The notes beneath the pieces were generated by a model. That model ran no database searches. It was given only the letters and a program-made list of their open reading frames with translations, and had not been told where the DNA came from. Position numbers and translations under genes: made by a program. DNA of 64,000 nucleotides from an uncultured Paracoccaceae bacterium (GTDB lineage: Bacteria > Pseudomonadota > Alphaproteobacteria > Rhodobacterales > Rhodobacteraceae). The stretch is taken from NCBI GenBank assembly GCA_947497185.1, contig CANMFL010000005.1, forward strand, positions 186,001 to 250,000, given 5' to 3'. Shown here in pieces: positions 16,297 through 25,027 of this stretch (its first letter is position 1; each line of letters opens with the position of its first letter).

Positions 16297-18708
16297 TTAG
16301 GTTCCGCGTCGTTTCGCGCGGAGTGTAGGATCGGCTTGTGTCGGGTCTTCGGGCCAAGGGTGGCGCGGGTAACGTCCGCGCATGTCTTTGCGCACGTCGG
16401 CGTAGGATGTTGCCCAGAAGCCCGGCAGGTCTGTTGTTGTTTGTACCGGTTTTTGACCGGGTGAAAGTAGCGTGATCCGCAGCGGTGTTTTGCCGACCGT
16501 CGGGTGGCGCGTGACGCCAAAAAGTTCCTGTAATCGCAATGTGATAGACGGTGCTTCGCCGTCGTAGTCGATGGGCGTTTTGCGGTCCATTGGCGTTGTG
16601 AAATGCGCAGGGGCCGCGCTGTCGAGGCGTTGCGTTTGGGGCCAGTCGAGCATGGCGCGCAGCGCGTTGAGACAGTCGAAACCTTTCCAATCGGCGGCGG
16701 ATTTTACGCCTTGCAGGTGGGGTTGCAGCCATGTTTCTAGGGTCGCAAGCAGGGTTTCATCGTCCATATCTGGGAGGGAGAGATCGCTGGATTGCACCAA
16801 GGCAACCCGCGCTCGAAAACGGTTTGCCGCGGGTGACAGGCGTAAGCCGAGGTCGCGAATGCCGTCACACATCGCGGCCGCTACGGTGTCCGGATCTGGG
16901 TCTGTCCAGTTGCGGTCGTTGAGGACTAATGCGCCAAAGGATTCTTGACTGCGGGTCAAGACGCGGCTGTCACGTTTTGACCATGCACAGATGTTTTTCC
17001 ATTTGATCTGCGCGGGATAGAGGTCTCGCAGGGTGGATTCGTCTAGTGCTGCCGCTTGTCTGATTTTGGCTTCGCGTGTGTCGCCGTCGAGGTCGGTGGC
17101 GACGATAAGCCGTTGGCCTGCGAGGGTGTCAGATGGGTCGAGGTACGCACCTTTGCCACCCGAGAGCACGTAACGTGGGTCGTCGCCTTTGCGGCGCAGC
17201 CCGATCCGGTCGGGGTAGGCGAGGGCGAGTTGTGCTGCGAGGTCAAGGTGTGGTTTTTTGTCCAAACCTTTCGATAGGCGTGGAATATCTGCTTTTATTT
17301 GCTGTAGCGCCGCGTGATTGATTTGGCCGGGTCCGTCATAGCGGCCATTGATCGCTTTGATCCGCAGGTGCAGGTCGGCAGATGCGCCGCGTAGGGGATC
17401 ACGCGCTGAGAGAAGTGCGGCGGCGGGGGCAGCTTGTGCGCCAGCCGTCAGTAACATGTGGCCGAGGCGCGGGTGCACGGGAAGGGCTGCGAGGCGGCGT
17501 CCATGGGGCGTGATCTTTCCGTGCACATCGCGTGCACCAAGCGTGCACAGCAATGCGCGTGCTTCTGCGAGTGGCCCCGCCGGTGGTGGTGTCAGGAATG
17601 ACAGGTCGTCGCTGCCCCATACGTCGAGTTCGAGCGCGAGGGGCGCGAGGTCTTCGACCTCGATTCCCGCAGGCGGGAAGGCGGGCAATGCGCCGTCTTC
17701 GCCTTTGGTCCAGAGCGCGTAGGCGTCGCCGGGGGCCACGCGGCCTGCGCGGCCTGCGCGTTGTGTCGCCTCGGCGCGGCTGACTTTTTCGGTGACGAGG
17801 CGCGACATGCCAGAGTTGGGATCAAAGCGCGATCTACGCGCGCGGCCCGCGTCGATCACGACGGTGATGTCCTCAATCGTGAGCGAGGTTTCTGCGATCG
17901 AGGTGGCGAGCACGATCTTGCGTCCATTTGTGACGGGGGCGATGGCGGCGCGTTGGTCCTTGAATGGCATCGCGCCGAACAGCGGCCGGATATGGTGATC
18001 GGCGGGCAGGGATAGGCGTTTCGCGGTTTCGCGAATTTCGCCTTCGCCGGGTAGGAATACGAGGATGCCGCCCTGAGATTTTGGGGCGATGTCGTTGATC
18101 AGATCGGCGGTGGCCTGAGCGATTCGCGTTTTGGGCGGCAGGGCACGCGGCAGGTAATGGCGGGTGACGGGGTAGGTCCGCCCTTCGGATGTGATGACGG
18201 GGGCGTCGTTAAGCATCGCGGCGACAGGGCCCGCATCGAGCGTCGCCGACATGACGACGATGTGCAGATCAGGACGCAGGACTTGGGCGATTTCCCAGAC
18301 GAAGGCGAGGCCGAGGTCCGCATTCAGCGACCGCTCGTGAAATTCGTCAAAGATGACCGCACCGATGCCGGGCAATTCGGGGTCGGATTGGATCATGCGG
18401 GTGAGGATGCCTTCGGTGACGACCTCGATTCGGGTGCCCGCTTTGCTATCACCGCGCATCCGGTAGCCCACTGTTTTACCAGTGGTTTCACCAAGTTGAT
18501 CGGCGAGGCGTTCTGCGGCCGCACGCGCAGCCAAGCGGCGCGGTTCCAGCATGATGATCTTGCCCGTGCTGATTTGCCCGTCCAACATGGCAAGCGGGAC
18601 GCGGGATGTTTTACCCGCACCGGGTGGCGCTTGGAGAACGGCACGGTTGTGCGTCCGCAAGGCTGCGATCAGGTCGGGCAGGACGGTGTCAACGGGAAGC
18701 GTGATCAT
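16297..18708 (-). CDS. hrpB: ATP-dependent RNA helicase HrpB
   Basis: An 803-residue DExH-box helicase of the HrpB type. The P-loop PPGAGKT is at residues 28-34, the DEFH box at 121-124, followed by SATLD, then GGILVFLPGEGEIR and QRAGRAGRVAPGDAYALW of the second RecA-like domain. The C-terminal HrpB domain ends in TSYADVRKDMRGRYPRHPWP, which is diagnostic. Its role in bacteria is not well settled. The codons around residue 390 contain a GTGCAC array with an 11-bp period. A double palindrome lies 43-85 bases upstream of the start. Confidence 0.95.
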   Translation of the reverse strand: MITLPVDTVLPDLIAALRTHNRAVLQAPPGAGKTSRVPLAMLDGQISTGKIIMLEPRRLAARAAAERLADQLGETTGKTVGYRMRGDSKAGTRIEVVTEGILTRMIQSDPELPGIGAVIFDEFHERSLNADLGLAFVWEIAQVLRPDLHIVVMSATLDAGPVAAMLNDAPVITSEGRTYPVTRHYLPRALPPKTRIAQATADLINDIAPKSQGGILVFLPGEGEIRETAKRLSLPADHHIRPLFGAMPFKDQRAAIAPVTNGRKIVLATSIAETSLTIEDITVVIDAGRARRSRFDPNSGMSRLVTEKVSRAEATQRAGRAGRVAPGDAYALWTKGEDGALPAFPPAGIEVEDLAPLALELDVWGSDDLSFLTPPPAGPLAEARALLCTLGARDVHGKITPHGRRLAALPVHPRLGHMLLTAGAQAAPAAALLSARDPLRGASADLHLRIKAINGRYDGPGQINHAALQQIKADIPRLSKGLDKKPHLDLAAQLALAYPDRIGLRRKGDDPRYVLSGGKGAYLDPSDTLAGQRLIVATDLDGDTREAKIRQAAALDESTLRDLYPAQIKWKNICAWSKRDSRVLTRSQESFGALVLNDRNWTDPDPDTVAAAMCDGIRDLGLRLSPAANRFRARVALVQSSDLSLPDMDDETLLATLETWLQPHLQGVKSAADWKGFDCLNALRAMLDWPQTQRLDSAAPAHFTTPMDRKTPIDYDGEAPSITLRLQELFGVTRHPTVGKTPLRITLLSPGQKPVQTTTDLPGFWATSYADVRKDMRGRYPRHPWPEDPTQADPTLRAKRRGT
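17521..17548. repeat. Phased GTGCAC hexamers inside hrpB
   Basis: GTGCAC occurs at 17521, 17532 and 17543, an exact 11-bp period with three perfect copies. It lies in coding sequence, so it could be coincidence, but the pattern matches the arrays at 8033 and 59411. Confidence 0.45.
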
Positions 18709-18750
18709 GCTGCTTGGTGCGGGTTTGTGTGCTGCTGGTCAAGCGGGGCG

Positions 18751-18792
18751 CGAATTTTCTAGAAAATTCGGACGATTTTTCGCGAAAAATCG
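18751..18792. repeat. Double 20-bp palindrome element, copy 1
   Basis: Two perfect palindromes, CGAATTTTCTAGAAAATTCG at 18751-18770 and CGATTTTTCGCGAAAAATCG at 18773-18792, are separated by GA. The element is preceded by CAAGCGGGGCG. It lies upstream of hrpB and after the rpmB terminator. Confidence 0.8.
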
Positions 18793-18805
18793 GGGTGTCA
18801 GACGT

Positions 18806-18838
18806 AGAAAAACCCGGCTGTGCGACACAACCGGGCTT
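18806..18838 (-). terminator. rpmB terminator
   Basis: On the minus strand CCCGGTTGTG and CACAGCCGGG form a 10-bp stem with one G-U pair and a three-base loop, followed by TTTTT. It lies 24 bases past the rpmB stop codon. Confidence 0.85.
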
Positions 18839-18861
18839 TCAATCAGATCAAAGGAACTGGC

Positions 18862-19146
18862 TTAAGCAGCAGTTGCCTTGGAGATCTCTTTTTTGACTTT
18901 CAACGCGCCATCGGACAATTCAGCGTCTTTGGCTTTCGCCATGAACGCGTCCAAGCCACCACGGTGGTCAACGGTGCGCAAAGCAGCGTTGGAGATGCGG
19001 AATTTGAAAGACCGACCCAAAACGTCAGACTGCAAAGTCACGTCCTGAAGGTTCGGCAAGAACCGACGACGGGTGCGGTTTTTAGCGTGGCTGACATTGT
19101 TGCCAGACATCGGGCCTTTTCCGGTAAGTTCGCAACGGCGCGCCAT
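18862..19146 (-). CDS. rpmB: 50S ribosomal protein L28
   Basis: A 94-residue basic protein starting [20 protein letters not shown] with the following [12 protein letters not shown], the unmistakable L28 pattern, a component of the large ribosomal subunit. The alphaproteobacterial form has a longer C-terminus ([20 protein letters not shown]) than the E. coli protein. The ATG at 19146 has an AAGGA upstream; a longer in-frame start is rejected. It is a single gene with its own terminator. Confidence 0.97.
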   Translation of the reverse strand: MARRCELTGKGPMSGNNVSHAKNRTRRRFLPNLQDVTLQSDVLGRSFKFRISNAALRTVDHRGGLDAFMAKAKDAELSDGALKVKKEISKATAA

Positions 19147-19419
19147 ATGATCATTCCTTGTCTTGGCAGGTGTCACACGCCCTTTTGGCGGGTCACCTTA
19201 TATCAGCGAAAGGGCCATGCGAGGCATAGCCTTAAATTGGTTCTGGTCAGTTATGAGGATTCCTGACCTCCGTCAACCCAGATTGATGCAAAGTTGACTG
19301 CAAAATGTGTATTGCGTGTTTTAGCGGTTGATTTGCCCATCTTTGGGTTGATTTGGATCAAAGCCGCCGATGGGGCGCAGTATAGTATTGTCCGAAGCTA
19401 TTTACATCAGGGGTCTGTC

Positions 19420-19608
19420 ATGTTCCGCCTTGCTACGATTTTATACGCGATGATTGCAACGACGCTTGCCGGTAGCCTGATCGTGGCCGCGCTGGTGATG
19501 GGGTATGATACGTGGATGCAGTTGATTATTGCGGCCTGTTTCGGGGCGGTGTTTGCTGTGCCTGCGAGTTTTTTCGTGGCGCAGGCGATTGTGAGCAACA
19601 AGAAGTAG
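19420..19608 (+). CDS. Small two-helix membrane protein, 62 residues
   Basis: A very short hydrophobic protein, MFRLATILYAMIATTLAGSL followed by a second helix AACFGAVFAVPASFFVAQAI and a basic tail SNKK. Similar two-helix proteins occur in related Rhodobacterales, sometimes under unreliable names; I assign no function. The ATG at 19420 is preferred over an upstream one at 19294, whose extra 42 residues lack conservation-like features. It ends 7 bases from the convergent meaB gene. Confidence 0.6.
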   Translation: MFRLATILYAMIATTLAGSLIVAALVMGYDTWMQLIIAACFGAVFAVPASFFVAQAIVSNKK

Positions 19609-19614
19609 TGTGAT

Positions 19615-20598
19615 TTAGGCCGGTTTCGCGAGGACTTGCATTGCGGCGGCGGCAGGAGACATGTCGCCCGCGATCACACGGCGTTCCATATGGTCCAGTC
19701 TGTCGCGCAGGTCCGCATCGGCGGTCAGTTGCGCCATAAGCTGTAGGTGGACTTCTTCTTTGAACCAATGGCGGGCTTGGTCGGCGCGGGTTTGGTCCCA
19801 GATGCCGTGATCGCGACGCCAGTCGGTGAGCGTTTGCATGGCGTCCCATGCGTCTGACAATCCTTCGGTTTCCAGTGCCGATACAGTTTTCGCCAATGGG
19901 TATCCGTCGGGATCTTGGGCCCGTTTGCGCAACAGCCGGAGGGCACCTGCGTAGTCGGCGCGGGTCCGCGTTGCTTGGGCTTTGAGGTCGCCGTCGGCTT
20001 TGTTGACCAACACGATGTCCGCGATTTCCATGATGCCGCGTTTGACGCCTTGCAGCTCGTCGCCGCCTGCGGGTGCCAGCAGCAGCACGAAGAGGTCGGA
20101 CATGTGTGCCACGAGTGTTTCGGATTGGCCGACGCCGACGGTTTCAATCAGCACCACGTCGTAGCCCGCAGCCTCGCACAGTGCCACGGCTTCGCGGGTG
20201 CGCCGCGCCACGCCGCCAAGTTGTGTTTGCGACGGTGAAGGCCGGATGAAGGCGTTAGGGTCACGAGCCAGCATGTCCATGCGGGTTTTATCGCCCAAGA
20301 TCGACCCGCCTGAACGGGCAGAAGACGGATCAACGGCCAGCACCGCTACTTTTTTGCCCATTGCCGTGAGCATCAGACCAAAGCTTTCGATGAACGTTGA
20401 TTTACCAACCCCAGGGGTGCCGGACAGACCGATCCGCAAAGCTTGGCGGTCGGTGCCGAGCGCGTCGAGCAGGGCGAGCGCCTGCGTGCGGTGATCGGCC
20501 CGTGCGCTTTCGACCAGCGTGATGGCGCGGGCGAGGGCGCGGCGATCACCAGAAGCGATTCGCGCAGCAGTCGCAGAGAGGTTTGGATCATCGGTCAT
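19615..20598 (-). CDS. meaB: Methylmalonyl-CoA mutase-associated GTPase MeaB
   Basis: This 327-residue G3E-family P-loop GTPase protects and loads the B12 cofactor of methylmalonyl-CoA mutase. GLSGTPGVGKST is the P-loop, VLAVDPSSARSGGSILGDKT RM the switch region, LIETVGVGQSE the Walker B segment and LVNKADGD the base-specificity motif. The C-terminal helices (VHLQLMAQLTADADLRDRLD) form the dimer region. The older family name ArgK/LAO is not appropriate here. The start at 20598 gives the family length; the frame is open further upstream. It complements the epimerase gene at 1.7 kb, and the mutase lies outside the window. Confidence 0.93.
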   Translation of the reverse strand: MTDDPNLSATAARIASGDRRALARAITLVESARADHRTQALALLDALGTDRQALRIGLSGTPGVGKSTFIESFGLMLTAMGKKVAVLAVDPSSARSGGSILGDKTRMDMLARDPNAFIRPSPSQTQLGGVARRTREAVALCEAAGYDVVLIETVGVGQSETLVAHMSDLFVLLLAPAGGDELQGVKRGIMEIADIVLVNKADGDLKAQATRTRADYAGALRLLRKRAQDPDGYPLAKTVSALETEGLSDAWDAMQTLTDWRRDHGIWDQTRADQARHWFKEEVHLQLMAQLTADADLRDRLDHMERRVIAGDMSPAAAAMQVLAKPA

Positions 20599-20742
20599 GG
20601 GCGCAGTTTTATCGCGGCGGCGAAAGATGTCCACATCGGTGCGGTTGAAAAGCGGCATATCGCGAGGGATGCTGTGCTGCGGATCAGCTTGTTTGAGTTT
20701 TGAACCCAGCGTAAGCTTCATGCAGAAGCACAGGGGACGCAC

Positions 20743-21165
20743 ATGAAGACACCCGTACATTTGTGGATCGTCGGCGGTTTTGCCGTTCTATGGAACGCGG
20801 GTGGTGCCTATGATTATGTCATGACGCAGACCCAAAGCGCGGCTTATCTGGCGATGATGAGCGATGCGCAGAAGGCGTTTCTGGATGCTGGCCCGATCTG
20901 GTTCGAAGCGGCATGGGCCGTGGGTGTCTGGTTTTCGATGCTAGGCGCGTTGCTGTTGCTATTGCGGTCACGCTTGGCCGCCGCCGCGTTCGGGCTGTCG
21001 CTGATCGGATTGATTGTGTCGTCGGTCTACAGCTTTGGTATCGCGGATCGCATCGGGCTGGACCTGACGCCCGCCCAATGGGGATTTACGGCGGCGATAT
21101 ACGTCGTGTTGGTGCTGTTGTGGATCTACGCGCGCAAAATGACCCGACGTGGGGTTTTGCGTTAG
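20743..21165 (+). CDS. Hypothetical integral membrane protein, 140 residues
   Basis: Four predicted membrane helices at about residues 7-25, 50-75, 82-103 and 112-132, with short polar loops. The periplasmic or cytosolic loop DYVMTQTQSAAYLAMMSDAQ between helices 1 and 2 is conserved-looking, and the protein ends in basic RKMTRRGVLR. I recognise no catalytic motif. AGGGGA at 20732-20737 supports the ATG at 20743. Copy C of the hairpin element lies directly after the gene. Confidence 0.7.
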   Translation: MKTPVHLWIVGGFAVLWNAGGAYDYVMTQTQSAAYLAMMSDAQKAFLDAGPIWFEAAWAVGVWFSMLGALLLLLRSRLAAAAFGLSLIGLIVSSVYSFGIADRIGLDLTPAQWGFTAAIYVVLVLLWIYARKMTRRGVLR

Positions 21166-21176
21166 GGCTGCGCAGG

Positions 21177-21228
21177 TTGGGGGCTAGCCCCCAAACCCCC
21201 AGGATTTAGAAGAAGTCAAAGAAGCGGG
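21177..21228 (+). repeat. 3'-end hairpin element, copy C (tail subtype 1)
   Basis: A perfect 18-bp palindrome TTGGGGGCTAGCCCCCAA (21177-21194) is followed by ACCCCCA and the tail GGATTTAGAAGAAGTCAAAG, then AAGCGGG. The tail end is 13 nt from the stop codon of the minus-strand lipoprotein gene. Confidence 0.8.
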
Positions 21229-21240
21229 ACGTGCAGTGCG

Positions 21241-21546
21241 TTAGCCACACTGACGGCTGGCCGCGTTTGCGAAGGCGCGGTAGCGCAGCCAGAAAGCTTC
21301 GTTTGAGGTGTTGTCGGACTGGCGGGTGTCTTGGGCCAGTTGCGGGTCTTCGAAAAACTTGACTGCGAGAGCTTGGTCAGAGGCGTTGAGCGATTGATCG
21401 GCGACCCGTTGGACGCAGGAACACAAGCGCGTGCTTGCCGCAGAGCGGTCCGCGTCAACGCAAGCTTTGGCGACGCGTCCGTTTACGCCAGCGCCACAGG
21501 CCGCTGTCAGTGCTAAAAGGGAAAGTGTCACAAAAGCACGCCGCAT
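21241..21546 (-). CDS. Small lipoprotein, hypothetical
   Basis: A 101-residue protein with a lipoprotein signal peptide (LSLLALTAAC, lipobox cysteine at residue 17). The mature part has cysteines in KACVDADR, TRLCSCVQRVAD and a terminal QCG, suggesting disulfide bonds in the periplasm. The helical stretch LNASDQALAVKFFEDPQLAQ resembles small envelope proteins of the Rhodobacterales. The function is unknown. Confidence 0.72.
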   Translation of the reverse strand: MRRAFVTLSLLALTAACGAGVNGRVAKACVDADRSAASTRLCSCVQRVADQSLNASDQALAVKFFEDPQLAQDTRQSDNTSNEAFWLRYRAFANAASRQCG

Positions 21547-21644
21547 GATGGCCTCGTAGTCGCGTTAGAAGGATGTCTTGATTATGCCGCGACCGCCACG
21601 CCGATGCAATCGGACAAATGGCGTGGTCGCGCGGAATTGAGCGA

Positions 21645-22187
21645 TCAGTCGCCGTCGAAGGAACACAGTGTATGGACGTCCATCCCCATGCTTTCCAGCC
21701 GCTTGCGCCCGCCCAAATCGGGCAGGTCGATGACAAACGCGCAACCGATAACCTGTGCGCCCATGTGTTCGATCAGTTTGATGCCCGCCTCGGCAGTGCC
21801 GCCAGTCGCCAGCAGATCGTCCACGAGCAGAACCTTTTGACCGGGCTTGAGGGCGTCGTCGTGCACCTCCATCACGGCTTCGCCGTATTCGAGAGTATAA
21901 GCTTGTTCGATGGTTTTGCCGGGCAGTTTGCCTTTTTTGCGGATCGGCACAAAGCCACGCGAGAGTTGGTGCGCGATGGCGCCGCCAAGGATGAAACCAC
22001 GGGCCTCTAGGCCAACGACTTGGTCGATTTCGGTCCCGACATAAGGGTGCAGCAGTTGGTCAATCGCCAGCCGGAAGCCGCGCGGGTCGCTGAATAGCGT
22101 GGTCACGTCGCGGAACATGATTCCCTCGTGCGGAAAGTCTGGGATCGTGCGGATGTAATCGGTGACGGTTTTAGAGGCGGTTTTCAT
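21645..22187 (-). CDS. apt: Adenine phosphoribosyltransferase
   Basis: A 180-residue purine salvage enzyme that makes AMP from adenine and PRPP. The PRPP-binding motif [17 protein letters not shown] and the early [15 protein letters not shown] are typical, as is [10 protein letters not shown]. The ATG at 22187 is used. It lies 14 bases after mtnP on the same strand; MtnP releases adenine from methylthioadenosine and Apt recycles it, so the two genes form a functional salvage pair. Confidence 0.95.
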   Translation of the reverse strand: MKTASKTVTDYIRTIPDFPHEGIMFRDVTTLFSDPRGFRLAIDQLLHPYVGTEIDQVVGLEARGFILGGAIAHQLSRGFVPIRKKGKLPGKTIEQAYTLEYGEAVMEVHDDALKPGQKVLLVDDLLATGGTAEAGIKLIEHMGAQVIGCAFVIDLPDLGGRKRLESMGMDVHTLCSFDGD

Positions 22188-22201
22188 GCGATTGGTCTCT
22201 T

Positions 22202-23065
22202 TCAAAGCACGCGGCCTGCGACCGCATCTAGTTTCGCCACAAGGTTGATATCCCGATGATCGGGGGCGGTCATAATCGCGTGCTCCAATGCCGTATCACA
22301 GCCGTGGGGGCAAGTGTTTGGACGTTGATCCAGCAAGGCGGGCAGGCGGCTGATCAGGTCTGCGGCCTTGGTCCCGTTGCCTTGCAAGGTGCGCATGACG
22401 TCGCTGACATCAACCGCCCCGTGGTCGGGGTGCCAACTGTCGTAATCCGTGACCATTGCGACGGTGATGTAGCAAATTTCGGCTTCGCGGGCGAGTTTGG
22501 CTTCGGGCATGTTGGTCATGCCGATCACGTCGCAACCCCATGATTTATATAGCTTTGACTCGGCCGCTGACGAAAACTGCGGGCCTTCCATCGCGAGATA
22601 CGTGCCGCCGTGGTGCATTGTGATGCCAGCGTCAGTGCCAGCCTGCAGGCAAGCGTCGGACAGGCGGTCGCAGGTCGGGTGCGCGACGCTGACATGGCCG
22701 ACGCAACCCGTGCCAAAGAATGATTTCTCGCGGGCGAAAGTCCGGTCAATGAACTGATCTACAAGGACAAAATCACCGGGGGCCATGTGGTCTTGGAACG
22801 AACCGCAGGCGCTGACGCTGATGATATCCGTGACGCCGATCCGTTTGAGCGCGTCGATATTCGCGCGGTACGGCACATTCGTCGGCGTAAACACATGGCC
22901 GCGCCCGTGCCGCGGCAGAAACGCGACGTCTGTGCCGTGCAACTGGCCCGTCAAAATAGCGTCAGAGGGCGCACCCCACGGCGTTTCAACGGTTTCCCAT
23001 TGCGCGTTTTCCACGTCTGCCATCTGATAAATACCGGACCCGCCGATAATCCCAAGTTTCGTCAT
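22202..23065 (-). CDS. mtnP: S-methyl-5'-thioadenosine phosphorylase
   Basis: This 287-residue phosphorylase cleaves methylthioadenosine, a by-product of polyamine and quorum-signal synthesis, into adenine and methylthioribose-1-phosphate. GIIGGSGIY at the N-terminus, [34 protein letters not shown] and [17 protein letters not shown] are diagnostic of the MtnP branch. The products pass to apt just downstream. Upstream, at 23141-23187, lies a decayed relative of the double palindrome seen before hrpB and lysC. Confidence 0.95.
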   Translation of the reverse strand: MTKLGIIGGSGIYQMADVENAQWETVETPWGAPSDAILTGQLHGTDVAFLPRHGRGHVFTPTNVPYRANIDALKRIGVTDIISVSACGSFQDHMAPGDFVLVDQFIDRTFAREKSFFGTGCVGHVSVAHPTCDRLSDACLQAGTDAGITMHHGGTYLAMEGPQFSSAAESKLYKSWGCDVIGMTNMPEAKLAREAEICYITVAMVTDYDSWHPDHGAVDVSDVMRTLQGNGTKAADLISRLPALLDQRPNTCPHGCDTALEHAIMTAPDHRDINLVAKLDAVAGRVL

Positions 23066-23140
23066 GATATGTCCCCGATTGCGCTGCCGCCAGACAATCA
23101 GAGGGGGAAACGACTGACAAGTGCGGGGGTAGCAGAATGT

Positions 23141-23187
23141 TCAAGGGCGCGCGTTTTGAGGAAAAATCGGTCCGGTTTGCGAGAATA
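23141..23187. repeat. Degenerate relative of the double palindrome element
   Basis: CAAGGGCGCGCGTTTTGAGG, then AAAAATCGGTCCGG, then TTTGCGAGAA aligns by eye with copies 1 and 2 in order and spacing, but the palindromes are broken. It lies about 75-120 bases upstream of mtnP, like the intact copies upstream of hrpB and lysC. Confidence 0.4.
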
Positions 23188-23296
23188 ACTGCGGCTGTCA
23201 GGGAACGGTTAACCTCTGTGTTGTAAGGGTGGGGGTGACAATGAGGTTGGTGTAAAGTAAGCGCAGGCGCAACTTACCTCCAGACAGGATGACGAT

Positions 23297-24949
23297 ATGC
23301 CCCGCGCACTTCTGGCGAGCTTCGCCGATAGTATTGCTTTGACAGACAAGGACGCACCGTTGAATGCGGGTCGATTGCGGATCGAGGTCCTGTCGGGGCT
23401 GACGGTTGCCTTGGCGCTTGTGCCAGAGGCGGTTGCCTTTGCTTTCGTGGCGGACGTGCCGCCGCTGGTTGGACTTTACGCGGCCTTTATCGTGGGCCTG
23501 ATCACGGCTATTTTCGGCGGGCGTCCGGGGATGATTTCCGGCGCTACTGGGGCGCTGGCGGTTGTGATGGTATCGTTGGTGGCGCAGCACGGGGTGGAAT
23601 ATCTGTTTGCGACCGTCGTTTTGATGGGGCTGATCCAGATCGTCGTTGGCGTAATGAAGTGGGGTAAATTTATTCGACTGGTGCCGCATCCGGTGATGCT
23701 GGGCTTTGTGAACGGCCTCGCGATCGTTATTTTCTTGGCGCAATTGGGTCAATTCCAAGTGCCAGGCACGGCTGAAGCTGCAGGTCACGGCATGGCAAGC
23801 GGCGAATGGCTGTCGGGTCTGCCGCTGTATCTGATGTTGGGATTGGTGGCTGTGACGATGGCGATTATCTGGGGTATGCCAAAAATTACGACAGTTATTC
23901 CGGCACCTTTGGCTGCTATCGGTATTGTGGCTGCGATTGTGATCGGGTTTGGATTGGATGTACCTCGCGTGGGTAGTGATGAAGTTTCTATCGCGGGTGG
24001 ATTGCCAGCGTTCCATGTGCCGTTTGGTGATGGGCTTGGCATTTACGGGACGCCGCTTGCGCCGTTCAATTGGGACACGCTGATGATAATTCTGCCATAT
24101 GCGCTGATTCTGTCGGCGATTGGTTTGATCGAAAGCCTGCTGACTTTGAACCTTGTCGGCGAAATGACCAACAAACGTGGTGGCGCGTCGCAAGAATGTA
24201 TCGCGCAGGGCATGGCGAATACAGTCACAGGTTTCTTTGGCGGTATGGGTGGTTGTGCAATGATCGGCCAGTCGATGATCAACGTGAAATCAGGTGCTCG
24301 GTCGCGGATTTCTGGGATCGTGGCGGCCTTGTTCTTGCTGACGTTTATCCTGTTTGGCTCGGGTTTAATTGAACAGATCCCACTGGCCGCATTGGTCGGT
24401 GTGATGTTCATGGTTGTGATCGGGACGTTTGCTTGGAATTCGCTGCGGATTTTGCGCAAGGTTCCAAAAATGGACGCTTTTGTCACGATCCTTGTGACGA
24501 TTGTAACCGTCTGGACCGACCTTGCGACGGCGGTTGTTGTGGGCGTGATTGTGTCCGCGCTGGCCTATTCATGGAACAACGCGACACGCATTACCGCGAA
24601 GGTCCACACGACGCCTGAAGGTGCCAAAGTTTACGGCATCGTCGGCCCGTTGTTCTTTGGGTCAACCGAAGGGTTCGCAGAGTTGTTTGACGTGCAGAAC
24701 GACCCATCACTGGTCATCGTGGATTTCGCTGATAGCCGCGTTGTGGATCAATCTGCATTGCAAGCCATCGAGGGAATCGCCGCGAAATATCAGGCGCAGG
24801 GAAAGGCGATTCAACTGCGTCACCTGAGCCGCGATTGTCATTCCTTGCTGTCGAAAGCGGGTCATTTGATGGTCGATAGTGACGATGATCCAGATTACGA
24901 GATCGCGGTTGATTATTCGGTGCGTACCGGGATTCTTGGCGGTCATTAA
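23297..24949 (+). CDS. SulP family anion transporter with STAS domain
   Basis: A 550-residue membrane transporter. The N-terminal GLTVALALVPEAVAFAFVA and VGLYAAFIVGLITAIFGGRP GM are the SulP signature, followed by about ten or more helices. From about residue 430 the soluble STAS domain begins, with VYGIVGPLFFGSTEGFAELF and VIVDFADSRVVDQSALQAIE. SulP proteins carry sulfate, bicarbonate or other anions, often with sodium or protons. The ion is not predictable here; bicarbonate is an option in marine bacteria. It is a single gene with a hairpin after it. Confidence 0.9.
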   Translation: MPRALLASFADSIALTDKDAPLNAGRLRIEVLSGLTVALALVPEAVAFAFVADVPPLVGLYAAFIVGLITAIFGGRPGMISGATGALAVVMVSLVAQHGVEYLFATVVLMGLIQIVVGVMKWGKFIRLVPHPVMLGFVNGLAIVIFLAQLGQFQVPGTAEAAGHGMASGEWLSGLPLYLMLGLVAVTMAIIWGMPKITTVIPAPLAAIGIVAAIVIGFGLDVPRVGSDEVSIAGGLPAFHVPFGDGLGIYGTPLAPFNWDTLMIILPYALILSAIGLIESLLTLNLVGEMTNKRGGASQECIAQGMANTVTGFFGGMGGCAMIGQSMINVKSGARSRISGIVAALFLLTFILFGSGLIEQIPLAALVGVMFMVVIGTFAWNSLRILRKVPKMDAFVTILVTIVTVWTDLATAVVVGVIVSALAYSWNNATRITAKVHTTPEGAKVYGIVGPLFFGSTEGFAELFDVQNDPSLVIVDFADSRVVDQSALQAIEGIAAKYQAQGKAIQLRHLSRDCHSLLSKAGHLMVDSDDDPDYEIAVDYSVRTGILGGH

Positions 24950-24955
24950 AACAAT

Positions 24956-25019
24956 TTGGGGTCCCGAAGTGGGACCCCAAGCCGCTGGCAGGGATTTAGA
25001 AGAAGTCAAAGAAGCGGGG
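24956..25019 (+). repeat. 3'-end hairpin element, copy D (tail subtype 1)
   Basis: TTGGGGTCCC (24956-24965) and GGGACCCCAA (24971-24980) form a 10-bp stem with loop GAAGT. The tail GGATTTAGAAGAAGTCAAAG (from 24992), then AAGCGGGG, is identical to copy C. It ends 9 nt from the stop codon of the minus-strand flavin reductase gene. Confidence 0.8.
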
Positions 25020-25027
25020 CGTTGTGG

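Noticed and set aside
23198..24193. 331-codon frame antisense to the SulP transporter
   Set aside because: Rich in H, R, Q and N with no domain pattern; it is a shadow of the real gene.
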